Positions 1 through 6,430 of a stretch of 14,499 bases of DNA are shown in pieces. This DNA is from Candidatus Kappaea frigidicola (lineage in GTDB: Bacteria; Omnitrophota; Gorgyraeia; JAGLLT01). Each line of letters starts with the position of its first letter. The first letter of the stretch is position 1. The DNA is taken from assembly GCA_030765555.1 (NCBI GenBank), contig JAVCCI010000010.1, positions 1 to 14,499 on the forward strand, in the 5' to 3' direction. A model generated the notes under the pieces. The model was not told the DNA's origin. It saw only the letters and a program-made list of their open reading frames with translations, and ran no database searches. Position numbers and translations under genes: made by a program.

Positions 1-86
1 ATCTGCGACTTGGGGATATTGATGCTAAAGAATTTTCCCAAAGAGTAATTCCTGAAGTTAATGAGATGCTTAAGGAGGGCAAGTAA
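1..86 (+). CDS. C-terminal end of an unidentified protein, possibly a sugar ABC-transporter solute-binding protein (partial)
   Basis: Only the last 27 codons are present, in frame 3, ending in TAA at 84-86; the start lies outside the window. The visible tail is a charged amphipathic helix ending in Glu-Met-Leu-Lys-Glu-Gly-Lys, with a 'GDIDAKEF' turn before it. Family 1 extracellular solute-binding proteins of sugar ABC importers often end with a short 'G-x-(I/M)-(T/D)-x-(E/K)-E/A' turn and a final helix like this one. That would fit the glycoside phosphorylase gene, which begins six bases after this stop and is probably co-transcribed. Twenty-seven residues are too few for a firm call, so the identity is inference from tail style and neighbourhood only. 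Confidence 0.4.
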   Translation, partial: LRLGDIDAKEFSQRVIPEVNEMLKEGK

Positions 87-92
87 ATCATC

Positions 93-2501
93 ATGAAACA
101 AAGATACTACGAAACACCTTACGGTTATTTTACCGATGAAGGTAGAGAATATGTAATTAAAACTCCCACTACACCAAAGCCGTGGATTAATGTAATTTCC
201 AATAACAAAAATTATGGCTTAGTTGTTTCTCAAACTGGTGGTGGATATTCTTGGTATCGCCATGCTCGACAAAACAGGCTGACTAGGTGGAATCAGGATA
301 TTGTCTGTGATAATTGGGGTAAATACATTTATATTAGAGATAATAAGACTGGGAAATTTTCATCCTGCACATATCAACCTACAAAATCAAAAACAAAACA
401 TTATGAATGTCGCCATGGTCTTGGCTATACAGTTTTCGAGAATCTTTGGAATGACATTTTATGCACTTTAACGATTACTGTAGCACCCAATGATACTATA
501 GAACTTTGGTCACTTACGCTTGAAAATAAGAGTAATAAGAAAAAAGATTTAAGTCTATTTACTTATTTTGAATGGGCTTTGGGTGTTGCTCCTGATGAAC
601 ATAGAGAATTTCATAAGCTATTTATTGAAACTGAATATGATTCTAAGAATAGCAGCATGTTTGCTACAAAAAGACTGTGGACAGTTCAGACTAGAGATGG
701 TATACCTTGGAATTCTCCATGGGATTATGTAGCTTTTCATTCATCCAGCATAAAGGCCTCTTCTTTTGAGGGTGATAAGGAAAGTTTTCTGGGGCAGTAT
801 GGAGACATGAATGAGCCTCGAGCTGTAAAAAACGGTAAATGCGAGAATACGCAAGGCAAATGGAACGATTCTATCGCATCTCTAAATGTTAATTTAAAGC
901 TTGATGCTAAACAGAAAAAAAATGTTGTTTTTACTTTGGGACTAGCCGAAAATAAGAAACTTGCTGAAAAGTTAGTATCAAAATATAACAATGTATCGGC
1001 TGCTGAGGATACTGTAAAGAAAGCAAAGAAAAGCTGGCTGGATTTATTAAGTAGTTTTCATATTGAGACACCTGATAAGGGTTTTGATTTCTTAAATAAT
1101 TACTGGTTAAGATATCAAGCTATTTCAGGTAGAATTTGGGGTCGTTCAGCATATTATCAGATAGGTGGAGATTTTGGCTTTAGAGATCAATTGCAGGATT
1201 CTCAGATATTTCTCACTATCGATCCTAATCTTACCCGCAAGCAACTTTTGCTAAATGCTGAACATCAGTTTAAGGATGGCACGGTGCAGCACTGGTGGAA
1301 CCCCTTAAATGATATTGGTTGTAAAAACAACATAACAGATAATTTATTATGGCTTCCCTTTATAGCTATTTCTTATCTTAAAGAAACTGCTGATTTTGAT
1401 TTTTTAAAGGAGAAAGTTGGTTACCTTGATAGTAATAGAAAAACTTCAGTTTTTGATCACTGCTTGAAAGCGATTGAAAAAAGCATCAACAGGGTGAGTT
1501 CTCGAGGACTACCTTTAATTGGTGAGGGAGACTGGAATGATGGTCTCTGTAGAGCAGGTGATGATTGGAAGGGCGAGTCGGTGTGGTTGGCGCACTTCTT
1601 ATATGGAATATTAGTGGAGTGGTCAACTATTCTTAATAGATTGAATAAAAAGAAAATAGCTCACAAATTCAAGGAAGAAGCTCAAAAATTAAAGAATAAT
1701 ATTAATAAGCATGCATGGGATGGCAAATGGTATATTAGAGCAACCAGAGATGATGGTATTATTTTAGGCTCTAAAAGCCAAGAGCAAGGTAAGATTTTCT
1801 TAAATGCTCAAACATGGGCTATTATAAATGGAATTATACCCCAAGAAAGATTGCAGAGTGTTTTGGAAGCCTTGGACAAGCATTTATACCGTGAGTATGG
1901 TCCTATTTTGTTTCATCCGGCATACTCAAAACCAGATAAAAAAATTGGTTATCTTTCGAGATATGCTCCTGGAACAAGAGAAAATGCAGGACTTTATACT
2001 CATGCTGGATGTTGGGCGGTTATAGCTGAAGTTATGGCTCAAAGAGAAGCAAAAGCTTGGGATTTATATAATAGCTTTATGCCTATTAGAAGAGGTATGG
2101 ATCCAGATTTTTATAAAGCAGAACCATATGTTACCTGTGGTAATGTGGATGGTCCTGATTCAGCAAATTTTGGGCGAGGAGCTTGGAGCTGGTACTCAGG
2201 TTCAGCCGGATGGTACTATAAGGCTGCTGTTGATTGGTTATTAGGCATAAGGGCCGAGTATGATGGTTTGAGAGTAGAGCCAGTCTTACCGGATGACTGG
2301 AATGAATGCACAATTAAAAGAGTTTTTCGAGGTACAACGTATAATATCAGTATATTTAAGTACGATGGACCCGATCAGATAATTATTGATGGCAAGGTTC
2401 ATAATTCTAATATTATTCCTATTTTTAAAGATAAAAAGCAACATAACGTGGTATTTAGAATAACAAAAAATTACCCCGTTAAAGCAAGAAAAATAAGTTG
2501 A
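93..2501 (+). CDS. GH94 family glycoside phosphorylase (cellobiose/cellobionate/chitobiose phosphorylase type)
   Basis: This 802-residue protein should cleave a beta-linked disaccharide with inorganic phosphate in the cytoplasm, releasing a sugar 1-phosphate and the acceptor sugar. No signal peptide is visible. The N-terminal beta-sandwich carries the GH94 pattern 'PWINVISN...GGGYSW...NRLTRW' (about residues 30-67). The (alpha/alpha)6 barrel shows 'GFRDQLQDS' (Arg364, Asp365), 'VQHWWNP', and 'GEGDWNDGL' (477-485), whose second Asp, Asp483, is the expected general acid. Near the end are His637 ('YTHAGCW') and 'SGSAGW' (702-707), which match the phosphate-binding His and the Thr-Gly loop of known members, with Ser in place of the usual Thr. 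Length fits the 800-residue disaccharide phosphorylases rather than the longer oligoglucan enzymes. The substrate cannot be fixed; the 'QHWW' segment is also typical of cellobionate- and beta-1,2-glucan-acting branches. AAGGAGGG lies at 72-79, slightly far (13 bases) from the ATG. Confidence 0.93.
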   Translation: MKQRYYETPYGYFTDEGREYVIKTPTTPKPWINVISNNKNYGLVVSQTGGGYSWYRHARQNRLTRWNQDIVCDNWGKYIYIRDNKTGKFSSCTYQPTKSKTKHYECRHGLGYTVFENLWNDILCTLTITVAPNDTIELWSLTLENKSNKKKDLSLFTYFEWALGVAPDEHREFHKLFIETEYDSKNSSMFATKRLWTVQTRDGIPWNSPWDYVAFHSSSIKASSFEGDKESFLGQYGDMNEPRAVKNGKCENTQGKWNDSIASLNVNLKLDAKQKKNVVFTLGLAENKKLAEKLVSKYNNVSAAEDTVKKAKKSWLDLLSSFHIETPDKGFDFLNNYWLRYQAISGRIWGRSAYYQIGGDFGFRDQLQDSQIFLTIDPNLTRKQLLLNAEHQFKDGTVQHWWNPLNDIGCKNNITDNLLWLPFIAISYLKETADFDFLKEKVGYLDSNRKTSVFDHCLKAIEKSINRVSSRGLPLIGEGDWNDGLCRAGDDWKGESVWLAHFLYGILVEWSTILNRLNKKKIAHKFKEEAQKLKNNINKHAWDGKWYIRATRDDGIILGSKSQEQGKIFLNAQTWAIINGIIPQERLQSVLEALDKHLYREYGPILFHPAYSKPDKKIGYLSRYAPGTRENAGLYTHAGCWAVIAEVMAQREAKAWDLYNSFMPIRRGMDPDFYKAEPYVTCGNVDGPDSANFGRGAWSWYSGSAGWYYKAAVDWLLGIRAEYDGLRVEPVLPDDWNECTIKRVFRGTTYNISIFKYDGPDQIIIDGKVHNSNIIPIFKDKKQHNVVFRITKNYPVKARKIS

Positions 2502-2526
2502 CTTTTTGGTATCTTCGTGGTAAAAT
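2498..2526 (+). promoter_or_regulatory. Sigma-70-type promoter for the secreted sugar-binding-like gene
   Basis: TTGACT at 2498-2503 and TAAAAT at 2521-2526 are separated by exactly 17 bases, matching the housekeeping sigma-factor consensus at 5 of 6 positions in each box. The -35 box overlaps the TGA stop of the GH94 gene (2499-2501). Transcription would start near 2533, giving a leader of about 50 bases before the TTG start at 2585. The gene can therefore be expressed independently of the upstream operon. Confidence 0.7.
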
Positions 2527-2547
2527 TTCTGTTACGATTGATGGAGA

Positions 2548-2563
2548 GTGCACATAAGTGCAC
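2548..2563. repeat. Perfect inverted repeat GTGCAC-ATAA-GTGCAC in the 5' leader
   Basis: Two GTGCAC hexamers, each itself palindromic, flank ATAA. The arrangement reads as both a direct and an inverted repeat. It lies about 15 bases after the predicted transcription start and just before the AGGAGG ribosome binding site. It could be a dimeric operator or a 6-bp hairpin with a 4-base loop controlling access to the ribosome binding site. No matching copy was seen upstream of the other genes here. Confidence 0.5.
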
Positions 2564-2570
2564 AAAAAAT

Positions 2571-2576
2571 AGGAGG
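2571..2576 (+). promoter_or_regulatory. Shine-Dalgarno AGGAGG that fixes a TTG start at 2585
   Basis: AGGAGG at 2571-2576 overlaps the in-frame GTG at 2576, which therefore cannot be its start codon. The next in-frame start codon is TTG at 2585, eight bases downstream, the ideal distance. Starting there also gives a clean signal peptide beginning Met-Arg-Lys. Confidence 0.8.
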
Positions 2577-2584
2577 TGTATAAA

Positions 2585-3166
2585 TTGAGGAAATTAATGA
2601 TTGTATTGGTGGCTGTATGCAGTCTTTTGCTTATGGTTACAGGGTCGGCTCAGGCCAAAGAGGCTTATGTTGACGACTATAATACCGGAGCTAAACCTAA
2701 TTCTATGGGTGGTGATCTCGGTGCTTTTGATTTTCAACCTACAGATTTTACACAGTCATGCACTGAGGCTTATGATCCAGATGTGAAACACGGTGACTCT
2801 GGTTTTTCTTTGCGTTTAGATTATGATGTCGATTCAACAAATCCAGCTTACAACGGTTTTTGGACGAAATTAAACAGTTTTAATGCTACAGATTATAATA
2901 AAATAGTATTATGGATCAAGGGTGATGCCGATAAAGGTTACACCACTACTTTTAAAGCTGAGTTGAAAAATGATCAGGGTGAAAAAGGTGAGTACTATGT
3001 TACAGGTGTGATTGGTGATTGGATGAAAATAGAGATTCCCTTAGATCGTTTTGCTGGTATTACTAATTTATCATCCTTATCAGAATTTGTTATCGTATTT
3101 GAAGATCTCATAGCTACTTCAAAAGAAGGAACAATTTGGATAGATGATATTTACTTTAGTGATTAA
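2585..3166 (+). CDS. Secreted carbohydrate-binding-like protein (CIA30/CBM11-like beta-sandwich)
   Basis: Starting at TTG 2585, this is a 193-residue protein with a typical Sec signal peptide: Met-Arg-Lys, a hydrophobic stretch to about residue 19, and an Ala-Gln-Ala cleavage site at 22-24. The mature part is a single all-beta domain of about 165 residues. It opens with 'YVDDYNTG', has 'GGDLGAFDF' and 'LRLDYDVDSTNPAYNGFW' in the middle, and closes with 'GTIWIDDIYF'. Such paired 'DDF...' and '...DDI.F' edge strands are typical of galactose-binding-like jelly rolls such as CIA30 and CBM11. Expected location is the periplasm or outside the cell, and a sugar-binding role is inferred from fold style and the neighbouring GH94 and GH35 genes. 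No catalytic motif is recognised. It is about 60% identical to the domain of the lipoprotein at 3324-4073 by hand alignment. It has its own promoter at 2498-2526. Confidence 0.8.
   Translation: MRKLMIVLVAVCSLLLMVTGSAQAKEAYVDDYNTGAKPNSMGGDLGAFDFQPTDFTQSCTEAYDPDVKHGDSGFSLRLDYDVDSTNPAYNGFWTKLNSFNATDYNKIVLWIKGDADKGYTTTFKAELKNDQGEKGEYYVTGVIGDWMKIEIPLDRFAGITNLSSLSEFVIVFEDLIATSKEGTIWIDDIYFSD
2795..2874 (+). repeat. 80-base near-identical patch shared with 3702-3781 (copy 1)
   Basis: Hand alignment gives 75 of 80 identical bases with the paralogue at 3702-3781, including a perfect 31-base run (2819-2849 and 3726-3756). Flanking coding DNA of the two genes differs at many synonymous sites, so this patch is unusually conserved. 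It encodes the 'DSGFS.RLDYDVDSTNPA.NGFWTKL' core. Confidence 0.75.
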
Positions 3167-3178
3167 TTCTGGTATAAT
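3150..3178 (+). promoter_or_regulatory. Possible promoter between the twin genes
   Basis: A perfect TATAAT at 3173-3178 lies 17 bases after TTTACT (3150-3155), which matches the -35 consensus at 4 of 6 positions and overlaps the end of the upstream gene. A start near 3185 would make a short RNA running into the terminator at 3257-3291. In such AT-rich DNA a chance TATAAT is possible. Confidence 0.4.
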
Positions 3179-3184
3179 TAAACT

Positions 3185-3250
3185 ATGAACCAGGATTTAA
3201 ATTACTCATGCTTAATATTTTCGCTTATATTATTAAGTGCCTTAAAATAA
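3185..3250 (+). CDS. Possible 21-codon leader peptide ahead of a terminator
   Basis: ATG at 3185 opens a 21-codon frame (Met-Asn-Gln-Asp... ending Leu-Lys) that stops with TAA seven bases before the terminator hairpin. The ATG coincides with the predicted transcription start of the TATAAT at 3173-3178, so it would be leaderless; no Shine-Dalgarno is visible. The C-terminal half is hydrophobic and leucine/isoleucine-rich. An 8-bp stem (3210-3217 with 3231-3238, one G-U pair) lies inside it. This may be a chance frame; the arrangement with promoter, mini-frame and terminator is why it is listed. Confidence 0.2.
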   Translation: MNQDLNYSCLIFSLILLSALK

Positions 3251-3256
3251 ATACAT

Positions 3257-3291
3257 AAAAGGTCTTCTCTTTTAAAGAGAGGGCCTTTTTT
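3257..3291 (+). terminator. Strong intrinsic terminator between the twin sugar-binding-like genes
   Basis: AAAAGGTCTTCTCTTT pairs with AAAGAGAGGGCCTTTT, with only two G-U wobbles and a very short loop around 3271-3274, and runs into six T residues. It ends transcription of the secreted protein gene. It also lies only 32 bases before the ATG of the lipoprotein gene, with no clear promoter in between, so the lipoprotein may depend on read-through. Confidence 0.88.
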
Positions 3292-3323
3292 AATAAAAAG
3301 ATGCTGTCTCGGGGGAGGACATT

Positions 3324-4073
3324 ATGAATTTAAAGTATCTGTTTGTTGTTTTATCGTTAAGTTGTTTACTAATGATATCATCTTGCTCAGGTAATAATGA
3401 TCAGGAAACGATAATACTAGAAGAATCTAACCCGCCTCATCAAGTTGCTGATGAACTTGATAAAAATGTAATTCCAGAAGAAAATAAAAAGAAAAAATCT
3501 GATTCTGCAAATAGGCAAGTTGCGCTTGACATTGTTAAGCTAGATAAAAACAAAGACCTTGAAGGTGGAATTTGTGTAGATGATTTTAATTCAGGCTCTA
3601 AGCCTAATTGTCTTGGAGGTGACTTGGGAGCTTTTGATTTTATGCCTAATGATTTTTCGCAAAGTTGTTTAGAGGCATATGATCCTGGCATGAAGATGGG
3701 AGACTCTGGTTTTTCTATGCGCTTGGATTATGATGTCGATTCAACAAATCCAGCTTTCAACGGTTTCTGGACGAAATTAAATAATTTTGACGCCAGTCAT
3801 TTTTCAAAATTGATTTTCTGGGTTAAGGGAGATCAAGAATATGGCTTTACAGATGTTTTTAAGGTGGAATTAAAAAATGCATCAGGTGAAACAGGTAAAT
3901 ATTATATTCATAATGTGAGCGCTGAGTGGCAAATGATAAGTATTTCTTTATCTGATTTTGCTGTTATAAATGATTTTTCTGACCTGGTGGAATTAATTTT
4001 TGTATTCGAGGATAGAATTGCTTCAAACAAAGAAGGAACGATTTGGGTTGACGATATTTTTTTTGTAGAGTAA
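3324..4073 (+). CDS. Lipoprotein with a CIA30/CBM11-like sugar-binding-like domain
   Basis: This 249-residue protein starts with a lipoprotein signal: Met-Asn-Leu-Lys, a hydrophobic core, and a lipobox 'ISSC' with the acylated Cys at residue 21. A polar, charged linker of about 60 residues follows (roughly 22-82, including a Lys-rich run), then one all-beta domain matching the mature part of the secreted protein at 2585-3166. Conserved elements are 'CVDDFNSG', 'GGDLGAFDF', 'LDYDVDSTNPAFNGFW' and 'GTIWVDDIFF'. The layout suggests a ligand-binding domain held away from a membrane on a flexible tether; whether inner or outer membrane cannot be told. GGGGGAGG at 3311-3318 gives a strong ribosome binding site five bases before the ATG. 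Sugar binding is inferred; no catalytic residues are recognised. Confidence 0.82.
   Translation: MNLKYLFVVLSLSCLLMISSCSGNNDQETIILEESNPPHQVADELDKNVIPEENKKKKSDSANRQVALDIVKLDKNKDLEGGICVDDFNSGSKPNCLGGDLGAFDFMPNDFSQSCLEAYDPGMKMGDSGFSMRLDYDVDSTNPAFNGFWTKLNNFDASHFSKLIFWVKGDQEYGFTDVFKVELKNASGETGKYYIHNVSAEWQMISISLSDFAVINDFSDLVELIFVFEDRIASNKEGTIWVDDIFFVE
3702..3781 (+). repeat. 80-base near-identical patch shared with 2795-2874 (copy 2)
   Basis: Partner of the patch in the secreted paralogue, with 75 of 80 bases identical. The near-identity fades on both sides, which suggests gene conversion or strong local constraint rather than one uniform recent duplication. Confidence 0.75.
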
Positions 4074-4104
4074 ATTATAATAAAGGAGTTAAAGTAGTAG
4101 AAAA

Positions 4105-4923
4105 ATGAATACATTAGTTGACGTATCAAAATTAGGTAGTATTTCTGTTGTAAAAAAACTCAATAGCTTACTTAATAAGGTTTTTGGGGTTAAGGTTTAT
4201 TTTTATCGTTTGGATTTAGAAGCTGGTAAAAATATTCTAGAAAACAAAGAAGCCTTAAAAAAATTATTTGGAAGTTCATCTAATATGCTTGCCAAAGATT
4301 TAAAAAAAGCCATTAGTAATAGAGAGCTTATCATTAGTTCGGTTTCAAGCCATTGTAAAAGAGCTATTTTGCCCGTTATGGTTAGAAAAAAGGTCTATGG
4401 GTTTGCGATTACAGATGAACTTGGCCTTGAGAAATCTTCTGCATCCAATGAGAAGATAGCTAATGTTTTGAATGATGAAAAAATTAAAGAATTATGTAGT
4501 TTCCTTGAAGAATTTATCAACTTTATATTTTCATTAAAGTTTGAAGAAATAGTTTTTTTAAGTTCTGATATGTCTCAAACTCATTTGCAAGAGTCAATTG
4601 CGAAAGCAATCGATTTTATAAAAGATAATTATTACAGGCCAAATCTGTCATTAAGTGAAGTATCAGAAGCTGTAAGTTTAAGTCCTTATTATTTTTCTCA
4701 TCAATTTAAAAAGGAATACAACACGACTTTTATTGAATTCGTTACAAGGATTAGATTGGAAGCTGCTTTAAAACTTTTGAAGGACATGAGATTAAGTGTT
4801 GCGCAGGTGTCCTTTGCAGTTGGCTATCAAGATCCTAATTACTTCAGCAAAGTATTTAAAAAGTGGATGAATATTTCCCCTCAGGAATACCGGGATCAAA
4901 TTGTGGATCAAAAAATTTCTTAA
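4105..4923 (+). CDS. AraC-family transcriptional regulator with an N-terminal PocR/GAF-like sensory region
   Basis: The protein has 272 residues. The C-terminal hundred (about 168-266) are a classic AraC DNA-binding domain: 'AIDFIKDNYYRPNLSLSEVSEAV' with the first helix-turn-helix from about residue 183, then 'RLEAALKLLKDMRLSVAQVSFAVGYQDPNYFSKVFKKWMNISPQEYR', quoted here as two separate conserved blocks around 222-234 and 236-266, the second being the family signature. The first 150 residues form an alpha/beta region with 'HCKRAILPVMVRKKVYGFAI', which resembles PocR- or GAF-type ligand domains; that call is tentative. It probably binds a small ligand, perhaps a sugar breakdown product, and controls nearby sugar genes; this is inferred from location. 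An AAAGGAG sits at 4082-4088, rather far (16 bases) from the ATG. The PilZ gene begins 12 bases after its stop, so the two are probably co-transcribed. Confidence 0.9.
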   Translation: MNTLVDVSKLGSISVVKKLNSLLNKVFGVKVYFYRLDLEAGKNILENKEALKKLFGSSSNMLAKDLKKAISNRELIISSVSSHCKRAILPVMVRKKVYGFAITDELGLEKSSASNEKIANVLNDEKIKELCSFLEEFINFIFSLKFEEIVFLSSDMSQTHLQESIAKAIDFIKDNYYRPNLSLSEVSEAVSLSPYYFSHQFKKEYNTTFIEFVTRIRLEAALKLLKDMRLSVAQVSFAVGYQDPNYFSKVFKKWMNISPQEYRDQIVDQKIS

Positions 4924-4935
4924 AAGGGTGAAGAC

Positions 4936-5385
4936 ATGTTGAAGGACAAAAGGAAGTACAAACGTTTTGACGTTGAAAAGGCCCTTACGGGTCAGATATG
5001 TAGGAAGGATAAAAAAACACTTCTTTCCGCTGAAATACCGATGTCGAGTAAAGATATTAGTGCTGGCGGGATGAGATTACAATGGCCAAAAGGTTGGCAG
5101 TGTAAGAAGTGTAATAAATGTTTAGGTTGGGTATTTAATCACGATTGTCGCTTTAAAAGTAATGAGACAAATAGAATTAACAGAATTTTAGATGAGGAAG
5201 TTTTGCTTAAAGTAACAATTGAAGGACATAAGGACAAAATTAAAGAGATATTTTTGAAGGTTGTCTGGACTGAGAAGGCGGAAGATTTAAACGAACACTA
5301 TGACGTGGGGCTAAATTTCGTTAATGCAGATAGGGATATAGAAGAGACAATCAACATTATAATTAAAGATAGTAAGAAAAAATAG
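4936..5385 (+). CDS. PilZ-domain protein with a CxxCxxC(x8)C cysteine cluster
   Basis: The 149-residue protein has the two PilZ signatures for cyclic-di-GMP binding: an Arg-x-x-x-Arg motif at the N-terminus (Arg6 to Arg10) and 'DISAGG' at 40-45, matching (D/N)xSxxG. The second half shows the usual beta-barrel strands, 'LLKVTI', 'LKVVWTEKAED' and 'YDVGLNFVN'. Between them lies an insertion with Cys56, Cys59, Cys62 and Cys71, a spacing that suggests a zinc or iron-sulfur site; this is not a standard part of PilZ. No membrane segment or signal peptide is visible, so it should be cytoplasmic. The start at ATG 4936 follows AAGGGTGA (4923-4930) and lies 12 bases after the AraC gene. A role linking cyclic-di-GMP, and perhaps metal or redox state, to its partner is inferred. 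The output target is unknown. Confidence 0.83.
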   Translation: MLKDKRKYKRFDVEKALTGQICRKDKKTLLSAEIPMSSKDISAGGMRLQWPKGWQCKKCNKCLGWVFNHDCRFKSNETNRINRILDEEVLLKVTIEGHKDKIKEIFLKVVWTEKAEDLNEHYDVGLNFVNADRDIEETINIIIKDSKKK

Positions 5386-5405
5386 AATTAAATATATTCA
5401 ATTGA

Positions 5406-5447
5406 GTTTTTAAGGCTTTATTCCTTAAAGACTATTGACTATTTTTT
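5406..5447 (+). terminator. Weak hairpin with distal T-tract after the PilZ gene
   Basis: GTTTTTAAGG (5406-5415) pairs with CCTTAAAGAC (5423-5432) with one G-U wobble and a 7-base loop. The run of six T residues begins nine bases later (5442-5447), farther than usual, so termination is likely partial. Confidence 0.4.
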
Positions 5448-5463
5448 GCCCCAAACTTCTTAT
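5435..5463 (+). promoter_or_regulatory. Possible promoter for the TPR/PDZ protein gene
   Basis: TTGACT at 5435-5440 is followed after 17 bases by TCTTAT at 5458-5463, a 4-of-6 match to the -10 consensus. It would start transcription about 32 bases before the ATG at 5502. The -10 box is poor, so this is tentative. Confidence 0.35.
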
Positions 5464-5501
5464 CTAGCAGCTTAAAATTTAATAAAAACCATAAAAATGT
5501 T

Positions 5502-6413
5502 ATGCAAAGCAAAAAAAGCTTTATTTATATTATAATGTGTGCTATCGTGTGCATCCTGAGTTTTGATGTACATTCCGATGTTATTACGCTTAAAAACGGT
5601 TCTTCTATTAAGGGCTATATTGTTAAAAAAACTGACAATTCTTGCCTTTTGCAAACCCATCTAGGAACTGTAGATTTAGTTTTGGGCGATATAAGGGATA
5701 TCGAATATGAGACTTCAGAGGCCAATTTAACATTTTTAGCCCGGAAGTACATGATTGATAATAAGCTCAATGAGGCTATAGATTATTATAATCAGGCCCT
5801 TGATAAAAATCCTAATTATAAACAAGCTCAAGACGGATTGAAAGAAGTAAAAAAAAGAATTAAGAAGCACGAAAAACATCTCAGGGAAATTGAAGAAAAG
5901 AATCAGGCAAAGAAAGAAAATATAAAAGAAAAAATTTTAAAGGCTCATGGTGTAGAATTAAAAATAAATATAACTGGCATAGAAGTTATTAATGTGCTGC
6001 CCGATTCCAAAGCAGCTGCAAGTGGACTTCAAGAGCAGGACATAATATGTGCAATCAATGAAAGAAGCTTGTTAAAATTACAAGATTTTGAAATATTAGA
6101 ATTATTAGAAGCGGAATTTGATAGTGTAGAAAATATATGTTTCTATAGAAAATATATTTTAGAACTAGTGGAAATTAAATACCACCTCAAGAAGCGAAAA
6201 GTTTTGGGTATTATATTAGTAGAAAAAAATAATTACATAGAAATAGACGAAGTGATCAAGAATTCTTCGGCAGATATAGCAGGACTCATGGAGAAGGATA
6301 AAATAAAAAAAATAAACGGTAGAAACATTGAAGGCAAATCTTTAAAAGAGGTTGCTGCGATGACCAAAAAATCAAATAAGGTTGATCTTTTGATTCTGCG
6401 CTGTTTAAGATAA
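5502..6413 (+). CDS. Periplasmic protein with an SH3-like strand domain, one TPR and two PDZ domains
   Basis: The 303-residue protein starts with a signal peptide or anchor (hydrophobic residues 7-22, 'DVHS' after it). Residues 26-69 form a small beta domain with 'VITLKNGSSIKGYIV' and 'LGDIRDIEYE', a pattern common in secreted proteins of Omnitrophota-like genomes. One TPR-like helix pair follows (about 75-118, 'NEAIDYYNQALDKNPNYKQA'), then a charged coiled-coil stretch (118-147). Two PDZ-like domains end the protein: about 148-217 ('LPDSKAAASGLQEQDIICAIN') and about 228-301 ('KNSSADIAGLMEKDKIKKIN'). No protease residues are present, so it is probably a scaffold or adaptor that binds peptides or partner proteins in the cell envelope. 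No Shine-Dalgarno is seen before the ATG. The GH35-like gene starts 17 bases after its stop. Specific function is unknown. Confidence 0.78.
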   Translation: MQSKKSFIYIIMCAIVCILSFDVHSDVITLKNGSSIKGYIVKKTDNSCLLQTHLGTVDLVLGDIRDIEYETSEANLTFLARKYMIDNKLNEAIDYYNQALDKNPNYKQAQDGLKEVKKRIKKHEKHLREIEEKNQAKKENIKEKILKAHGVELKINITGIEVINVLPDSKAAASGLQEQDIICAINERSLLKLQDFEILELLEAEFDSVENICFYRKYILELVEIKYHLKKRKVLGIILVEKNNYIEIDEVIKNSSADIAGLMEKDKIKKINGRNIEGKSLKEVAAMTKKSNKVDLLILRCLR

Positions 6414-6430
6414 AAGAGGTATAAATAATT

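Noticed and set aside
2576..2584. GTG at 2576 as the start of the secreted protein
   Set aside because: This codon shares a base with the AGGAGG ribosome binding site itself. The TTG at 2585 has ideal spacing and gives a normal signal peptide.
3185..3250. Firm call of a leader-peptide gene
   Set aside because: Twenty-one codons without a Shine-Dalgarno in AT-rich DNA could easily be chance; it is kept only as a low-confidence entry because of its position.
5502..6413. HtrA-type or C-terminal processing protease
   Set aside because: Two PDZ-like domains are present but there is no trypsin-like His-Asp-Ser triad domain and no tail-specific protease Ser-Lys domain.
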